DNA of 64,000 nt from Rhodeus uyekii. Its lineage: Eukaryota > Chordata > Actinopteri > Cypriniformes > Acheilognathidae. The stretch is taken from NCBI GenBank assembly GCA_037043235.1, contig JAWRVZ010000312.1:398501-462500 (forward strand), written 5' to 3'. Made by a program: the position numbers and the translations under genes. Below the pieces are notes generated by a model. It saw only the letters and a list, made by a program, of their open reading frames with translations, was not told the origin of the DNA and searched no databases. Below are positions 46,201 to 55,200 of this stretch, piece by piece; the first letter of the stretch is position 1; each line of letters opens with the position of its first letter.

Positions 46201-49200
46201 CTTAACTCTTTTTATCTAGTTTAATATAGACGAGCATCTACATGCACACCAATGTGTGAGAACTGCATGCAACGTGTGATTGCAGCATAAAGCGTATATT
46301 TATGAATAAACATTTACTTGAACATTTTGTTCACTCACCTCCTTCTGTAGCAAAATTTTCATATTTGTTACAAATCAAGAAACGTCCATCATTCCCTTGA
46401 ACAATGTCCTGAAACATTGCTATAAGGTCATCAGGAGTGCAGTTTCTGCCCAATCTATAGTGTCTGTTAGAAGATGTGTGAATGATTTCCTTCATGACGT
46501 CAGTGACTTGAGTCGGCTCAACACGGTCTGGCTCTTGAGTCGTGAGCACAAGTGTGTGTTCAAACACACTGTCAGAGAAACGGTTGAGCACGATCTCCAT
46601 GCACTCTTTCTCTTCTCTCGAACACTCGTCAGCTTTGAGGACCAGAACGATCACATGAGGTCCGGGAGCCGACAGAGACACACACTCCCTCACTCCCTGT
46701 GTGATGTGACGCAGTGAGAGATCTGAGCTGAGCAGGAGAGGAGAGTTGATGACGGTCATGCGTTTTCCTCGAACTCTCTCACTGTACGGCTCAGCATCAT
46801 CTGAAGGAGGTTCACTGTCAAACGCTGCTCTTCCTAAGAGGAAGTTTCCCACTCGGCTGTTCTCTGATACACTCCTGCCCAGAAGAACAATCCTCAACTG
46901 ACTCACTGAAACACACAGCACACATGATGTTACCGTATGTCAATGTAAAATGAAAAGGACATGAGACACCATTCAGTTTACAAGCTGAAGAACTGAGAAC
47001 ATCCAGGAATACTCTGTACGGTGTCTCTGTGCATCTCTAGACACAAGACTTACTCTCAGGGGGCATTCTGTCTTTGCTGTTTCTTCTCCTGGTAGGAGGA
47101 ATACTGACCACATCTGCTGGGAAAAACAACATTTCATTTAATAATAATAATACATTTTATTTAAGGACGCCTTACAAGCATTTAAAACATTAAATAACAA
47201 CCAAGAAATAAGCAACTACAGAAGAAGAACAAAAAAATATAATAATATTAAAATTTATGAGTAAGCCAGCCTGTAAAGGTGTGTTTTCAAGCGTGATTTA
47301 AAAACAGACAGCGTGGCACTGTTTCGTATGTCTTGGGGAAGCAAGTTCCACAACTGAGGAGCAGCGTAGCTAAAAGCTCGAGATCCCATGGAAACTAGAC
47401 GTATGCGGGGAGGAACTAAAGGGAGTATAGATGAGGATCTGAGGGTTCGAGAGGGAGTGTGTGTAGAAAGCAGATTATTAAGATATGATGGAGCCAGGTT
47501 ATGCAGAGTCTTATAAACTAGGAGGAGGATTTTAAATTCGATGCGTTGATTTACAGGAAGCCAGTGCAGTTGTTGTAAAACAGGAGATATGTGTTCCGGT
47601 TTAGCTGTTCTGGTAATTAAACGTGCAGCTGAGTTCTGCACTAACTGTAGCTTATGTAGAAGTTTATTTGGAAGACCGTAAAAGAGAGCATTGCAGTAAT
47701 CGATACGTGAAGTGACCAGAGCATGAACCAGGATGGCAGTGCTGTTCAATGAGAGGGAAGAGCGGAGGCGATTGATATTGCGTATGTGATAGTAAGCCGA
47801 CCGTGTAATGTTGTTAATATGTGCTTCGAAGGATAAGGTATTGTCAAAGATAACACCAAGGCTCTTTACTTGTGTCGAAAGACCAACTGTAGAACCATCT
47901 ATACTCAGAGAAAAACCATTGGTCTTAGACAAGTTATTTTTTGTTCCAACAAGTAGAATTTCTGTTTTATTGCTACTCAGTTTAAGAAACTTATTTGAAA
48001 ACCATGTTTTAACTTCAGCCAGACAGTTAGAAAGAAAGGAAGGAGGAAATTCAGAAGTAGGTTTAGAAGATAGATAGAGCTGTGTATCGTCAGCGTAACA
48101 ATGAAAATGGATACCATATTTCCTAAAAATGTTTCCTAGTGGGAGTAAATAGATGATAAATAGTAAAGGGCCCAGAACTGATCCCTGTGGGACACCTGTG
48201 GTGATGGATGCCGGTTTGGATCTGAACTTGCCTAGTTGGACAGATTGGGTACGACCAGTGAGATATGAGGTAAACCATGCTAAAGAAGTACCAATGATTC
48301 CAATGGCCTGCAGTCTGTCTAACAGAATTTTGTGGGAGATAGTGTCGAAAGCTGAAGTTAAATCAAGAAGAATTAATATAGATAGTAGTCCTGAGTCAGC
48401 AGCCATCAATAGGTCATTTGAAATTTTGATGAGTGCAGTCTCAGTACTGTGATGGGAACGGAAACCTGATTGGAATTGTTCATAAAGGTTGTTAACTGAG
48501 AGGTGATTGTGCACCTGAGTTGCAACAACCTTTTCCAGAATTTTAGATAAAAAATGTCAAATTGGAGATTGGACGGAAATTGTTAAAATTATTTGGATCT
48601 GTACCTGGCTTCTTGAGTACAGGAGTTATTAGTGCATTTTTGAATAAGTAAGGGACATTACCAGAAGTAAGAGAAGAATTAATAATCTCGGTAATGAAAT
48701 GCAAAAGAGCTGGCAAACAGACTTTTACTAATTTAGTTGGAAGAGGGTCCAGATGACAAGTAGTAGGTTTAGATTTCAGAATAATTGAGGTTATCTCACC
48801 TTCTGTGGGAAGTAAAAAAGTAGAGAGAGTAGAACTAAATGGAGGTGTAAATGTCGAATGAGATGCTAAATCAGGAGGCAACAGGGACTGTTGAATATTT
48901 GTGATTTTTGTGTTGAAAGAATTCAAAAATGCATCACATAATTCAACTGAGTGTAGGTGTGATGGCAGAGAATCTGGAGGCTTTGAGATATCTTTCAAAA
49001 CTGAGAAAAGAGTTCTTGAATTGCCTTCACTGGACGAGATCAAATGCGAATAATAATCAGATTTAGCTGAAGTAATAGCAGTTTTGTAATTCTTCATGTG
49101 CTCAGAATACATATCTTTGTGTACAACGGTTTTCACAAAAAGTCGTTCCAAACGGCGGCCTCGAGCTTTTAGCCTACGCAGCTCAGGGGTGTACCAGGGG

Positions 49201-52200
49201 GCAGAATTAACAAATGAGACAGACCTGGTTTTTACAGGTGCATGAGTATCAAGAAGTGATTGAAGCACATCATTATAATGGCATACTAGTTCATCAGGAG
49301 TTGTTAAATTGTCATTATTGGAGAGGGTGACTAAACCATCTGTAAATGCTGAAATGTCTATGTTTTTGAGATTCCGGAATAAGATAGTCCGACGTTGGTT
49401 ATACTTAAATAAAGTTAAGCAGGCTTTAAAAGATACCAACACATGATCAGAAAAGGTCAAGTCAGAAGACGTGCAGTTCAGTGGAGTGACACCGGAGCAA
49501 CAGACGAGATCAAGTGTATGGCCCTTCAAATGAGTAGGAAAATTTACAAATTGTTGGATGCCAAAGCTGTCCAAGCAAGATAAAAAATCCTTTGTGTATG
49601 TACCATTTACATTGTCAACATGTATATTAAAATCTCCAGTCACGATCACATTACCAGATAGAGAACTGATGAAAGTTAAAAAGATTGAAAAGTCATTTAA
49701 AAAGTCAATGCTCACCTTAGGTGGGCGATAAACATTAGCTAAAACAGTTGGTACTGGACCATTAATTAGTAAAACAATGTATTCGAACGAAGTGAACTCA
49801 GGGACAGATACAAGCGAGACTTTCCACTTCTCGTTGTAGATTATGGCAAGTCCTCCGCCGCGACCTGACGCGCGGGGTTTGCAGGTGTAAACATAACCCT
49901 GGGGGGTAGACTGATTAAGCAGAGCAAAGTCGTCTTTTTGCTGCCACGTCTCAGTTAAGCAGAGAAAGTCAAACTTGCGATCAGACAGTATATCATGAAG
50001 TACCGAACTTTTATTTGAGAGTGATCGCAAGTTCCATAGACCGAAGGAAAGGATGTTACTTTGAGTATCCGAAGATGACGGCGACCTGGCGAGGCTCGCA
50101 AGCGCGCTGTGGTTGACAGACTGAGTGGTTTTTCTTACGGGACGAGCTTTAGTAGACCAGAATGATTGTATGGTGTTAGAGTCATCGATGCAGTAACTCC
50201 GTCGAGAGCCCCGGTGAACATATTTACGGCGAGGAATATAGATGATGTCCTTGTTGGAGAGTAGGACTGATGGCAGCTTGAAGTGATGAGATTGGAGTTG
50301 AAGTGGAAGTAGAAGTGCCTTCACAGTGTATCGCAGCGCCGAGGCCAGAGGGAAACCGATTGAAGAGAGGATAATCCAGGTAAGTATAGCCAAAACCGGT
50401 AACTCAGTGATCCTCATATTCCAGCTCAGAATGAGTAGAGGTGATTGTTAATAGTCTTTAATCAACAACAACAACAAAAACCTAAAGCCCCACTAACTCA
50501 GCCGTGTTTTAAACCCGCATTAGCCAGCACATCGAGCAAAAATTGGTGAAGCCAATTCACAGCAAGCATATGGACCGGGCAGCCCTTAGACAACCTCGAC
50601 CAAAAACAAGCTTGTGAAGCAACAACCGATAATCCAAAAGGAAAGTACTCAACTTACTCAGGGAAGACGGAAGAGCAGCCCGTTGCACAGTGGCAATAAC
50701 TGGCGTTAGGCAAGTAAGACGAATGACTAAGGGATTTTCCAACTCAGTCAGAAGATCTTTGATAGATCAAAATAATAGAAAGTAAATAATTTAAATAAAT
50801 GAAATTGTACAAAATAAACCAAAAAGAAAGTGTCTAATCCAGAGAACAGTGGCAGTAAGACACGCCAGTGTCAGCATGATGGTAGAAAACTGTACAAATC
50901 TCGTCTATTTATCTCCCACTGCTGCTCATACCAACAACAGAAATAAGATCAAATATGAGCTAAATATGTGTGAGATTGCTATGGTGTGACGATATTGTAT
51001 TGAAATAGGAAGCATATAAATATTAATACCAAATCATAAATAGTTAGTACATTATTTGTAATTGAAAGGGTTTAATGACTATATCTGGTTATGATTACAC
51101 TCAAAATAGCAACAAATGTAAGAGATGATACAGAGCAGATCTGGTGCGCTAGTTTGCAAAAGTGAACCCAATGAGAAATATTCAGCACATAATAATAATA
51201 ATAATAATAATAATAAGTTACATTTATATAGCGCTTTTCCAGAGCTGAAAGCGCTATACATATTAGGGAGGGAATCTCCTCAATCACCACCAATGTGCAG
51301 CATCCATCTGGATGAAGATTAGCCTACAGGGTGGTATGGCTGCTGATCTAATGAACAGTTGTATCTACACTGCCAGAAATTGTACTAGGGGAACCAGTCT
51401 CTCGAGGCCGGCCTCAGTAATTGCTTGAGCATTTGCTCCATGACCCTTTCCTACAGAGGAAGCCTGAAGTGACAGCTCTAAAACCCTCAGTAGCAGCAGG
51501 AAGACTTGTGTCCTGACGCACATGAGGTGGCAGGATTAGCAGAACAATCCCCTGAGTTTAGGGTCACGGTTAGACAAACCAGGATAAACTAGGCTTCTTC
51601 CACATAACCAAGGCGCATAGGCACACACTCGTGACCTTGATTGTGAGAAATGGGTTGCCCCTTGGGGAAAACGCTCTGGTTTGAGCCCCCACTGAAGAAG
51701 ACTCACTGAAGGAGCCGCATGTACAGACGAAGACTCACAGATGAAGTTGTTGCCATGAGGCCCAGCAGTCTCAACTGCTCAGTGAGTGACTGGTCTAGCT
51801 TTAAGACAGGATGAAATGTGTCTAGGAAGGTGGTGAAAGGGACGGTACAGTCTTCCAAGCGTTCAGCCTTACCCTGGTCCCTTCATGTGAACAAGAACAA
51901 TATCCTGATGCCGGACTACTAACTGCTGTGACTGAAGTAAAAACCAACAAGACGTCGATGGAGTCCAGACCACGGCCCCATGAGGATGCGGGTCAACAAA
52001 GCTAAACAGCAGCTCAATCTTCAGGAACTTCTAAGCTGTTGAAGGATGGAGACACATTTCAAGGCTGGTTTACTTCATTGAGAAATTAAATCTTTTGAGA
52101 CTTCATGTCAAGTCAAGTCAAGTCACCTTTATTTATATAGCGCTTTTTACAATGTAGATTGTTTCAAAGCAGCTTTACAGGAAAAAATATAAACAAACTT

Positions 52201-55200
52201 TGTTTGGCTGAACAGAAGCCCCAAAAGAGCAGGCGAATCAATACAATTGATGATTTTTAAGTGTTATGGAGAAAAAACCTTGGGAGAAACCAGGCTCAGT
52301 CGGGGGACCAGTTCTCCTCTGGCCAAAGCCAAACAGTACATGATTATTATATTGACAACAATTCAAGTCCAATATGAAGTCCAATTTGGTCCGGTTGGAG
52401 ATGGGTTCATGATCGTCACAGGGGAGGGTCCAGTAGAGTCACGGTCTCCGCAGACACTTCAGGGCAGTGCTGTGCTCGTGTCCAGGTCCTTCATCTGATC
52501 TGGATACGGCCCGGATCCGGCTGACCACGATAACCTCGGAATAAACAGAGAACAATATCAGCGTAGATGCCATTCTTCTTCTGATGTATCGAGTACATCA
52601 GGTGTTATGGGAATGTTCTCGGTTCCGGCTTATGTAAATTATGCAGCCTAACAATCATTTTACATGATTTGGATTAAAATGTATGTATAATGTGTTATGT
52701 GTATGCCAGGTTGAAGAGATGTGTTTTTAGTCTAGATTTAAACTGACAGAGTGTGTCTGCTTCCCGAACTGTATTAGGAAGACTGTTCCAGAGTTTAGGA
52801 GCTAAATAGGAAAAAGATCGACCGCCAGCAGTTGACTTTGATATTCTAGGTATTATAAGCTGGTCAGTATTTTGGGATCGCAATAGACGTGAAGGACTAT
52901 AATGTGTTAAGAGATCGCTCAAGTACTGGGGAGCTAAACCATTTAATGCTTTGTAAGTAATTAGCAAGATTTTAAAATGTATTCGGTGATTAATAGGAAG
53001 CCAGTGCAGGTTTGACAGAACTGGACTAATATGCTCATATTTCCTGGTTCTAGTAAGAACTCGAGCTGCTGCATTTTGGACCAGCTGGAATTTGTTTATT
53101 AAGCGTGCAGGGCAACCACCTAGTAGAGCATTACAATAATCTAGCCTTGAACTCATGAACGCATGAACTAACTTTTCCGCATTCGTCTTAGAGAGCATAT
53201 GTCGCAATTTAGATATATTTTTAAGATGGAAGAATGCCGTTTTACAGATGCTAGAAACATGGCTTTCAAATGAAAGATTGGTATCAAAGAGCACACCCAG
53301 GTTTCTGACTGACGACGAAGACTTGACAGAACAGCCATTGAGTGTTAGGCAGTAGTCTAGATTATTACGCGCTGAACTTTTTGGTCTAATAATTAGAATC
53401 TCTGTTTTTTCAGAATTAAGCAGTAGAAAGTTATTAGTCATCCAATTTTTTATATCGGTTATGCATTCTGTTAATTTAGTGAATTTGTTTGTTTCATCCG
53501 GATGAGAAGAAATATAGAGCTGAGTATCATCAGCGTAACAATGAAAGCTAATGCCATGCTTCCTAATAACTGCACCCAAAGGAAGCATGTACAGGGTGAA
53601 AAGCAATGGTCCTAACACTGAACCTTGAGGAACTCCATACTGAACTTGTGACCGATATGACATCTCCTCATTTACTGCTACAAACTGATAACGGTCAGAT
53701 AAGTATGATTTGAACCAGGCTAATGCAACTCCACTAATGCCAACATAGTTTTCAAGTCTATTCAGTAGGATGTTGTGGTCAATTGTATCAAATGCAGCAC
53801 TAAGGTCCAGTAACACTAACAGAGAGATACAACCACGATCGGATGATAAGAGCAAATCATTTGTAACTCTAATGAGAGCAGTCTCAGTACTATGATATGG
53901 TCTAAATCCTGACTGGAAATCCTCGTAGATGCTGTTTCTTTCTAGAAAGGAACATAGTTGTGAAGATATTGCCTTTTCTAGAATCTTTGACAAAAAAGGT
54001 AGATTCGATATCGGCCTGTAATTAACTAATTCTGTAGGATCAAGTTGTGGTTTTTTAATAAGCGGTTTAATCACGGCCAGCTTAAAGGTTTTTGGTACGT
54101 ATCCTAATGACAAAGATGAATTAATAATATTAAGGAGAGGATCTATGATCTCTGGAAGCATCTCTTTCAGTAGCTTAGTCGGTATTGGGTCTAGCATACA
54201 TGTTGTTGATTTTGATGATTTAACGAGTTTAGACAATTCTTCCTCCCCAATAGCAATGAAGGAGTGGAATTTTTCTTCGGGGACACTAACATTTACTGTA
54301 TTTTGTGATATTGTAGTAGACGGTTGCATGGTTATAATTTTCTCTCTAATATTATGAATTTTGCAAGTAAAGAAGTCCATGAAGTCATTACTGCTGTGCT
54401 GTTTTAAAGCATCTGGGGTTGAGGCTTTATTTCTTGTTAATTTAGTCACTGTCTCAAATAAATACCTAGGGTTGTATTTGTTTTCTTCTAAGAGGGTAGA
54501 AAAGTAAGTAGATCTAGCTGATCTTAAGGCCTTTCTGAATGCAATAGAGCTGTCTTTCCATGAAATGCGAAAAACCTCTAGCTTAGTTTTTTTCCAGCTC
54601 CGCTCCATTTTTCTGGCTGCTCTCTTGAGGGCCCGGGTGTGCTCGTTGTACCACGGTGTTGGACTATTTTCTTTAATCTTCTTTAAGCGCAACGGAGCAA
54701 CAGTGTCTAAAGTGCTGGAAAAGAGAGAGTTAATAGTTTCTGTTGCAACATCAAGTTCTTCTAGGCTATCTGGGATGTTAAGTAGATCAAACTGATCAGG
54801 AAGATTATTTATAAAGCTATCTTTTGTGTTAGGAGTGATAGTTCTACTATATTTATAACAGGGAGTTAGTTTTTCGACTTTGGCTAAAGGTAATCTACAC
54901 GCAACTAAGTAATGATCTGAGATGTCATCGCTCTGCTGCAGAATTTGAACAGTATCAACATTGATCCCATGCGACAATATTAGATCTAAAGTATGATTAT
55001 GAGAATGAGTGGGTCCTGATACATGTTGTGTAACTCCAATAGAGTTTAAGATGTCTCTAAATGCCAATCCCAATGCGTCTTTTTCATTATCTACATGGAT
55101 ATTAAAATCACCGACAATTATGACTTTATCTGCAGACATTACTAGTTCTGAGAGAAAATCAGCAAATTCTTTGATAAAGTCTGTATGGTGCCCTGGTGGC

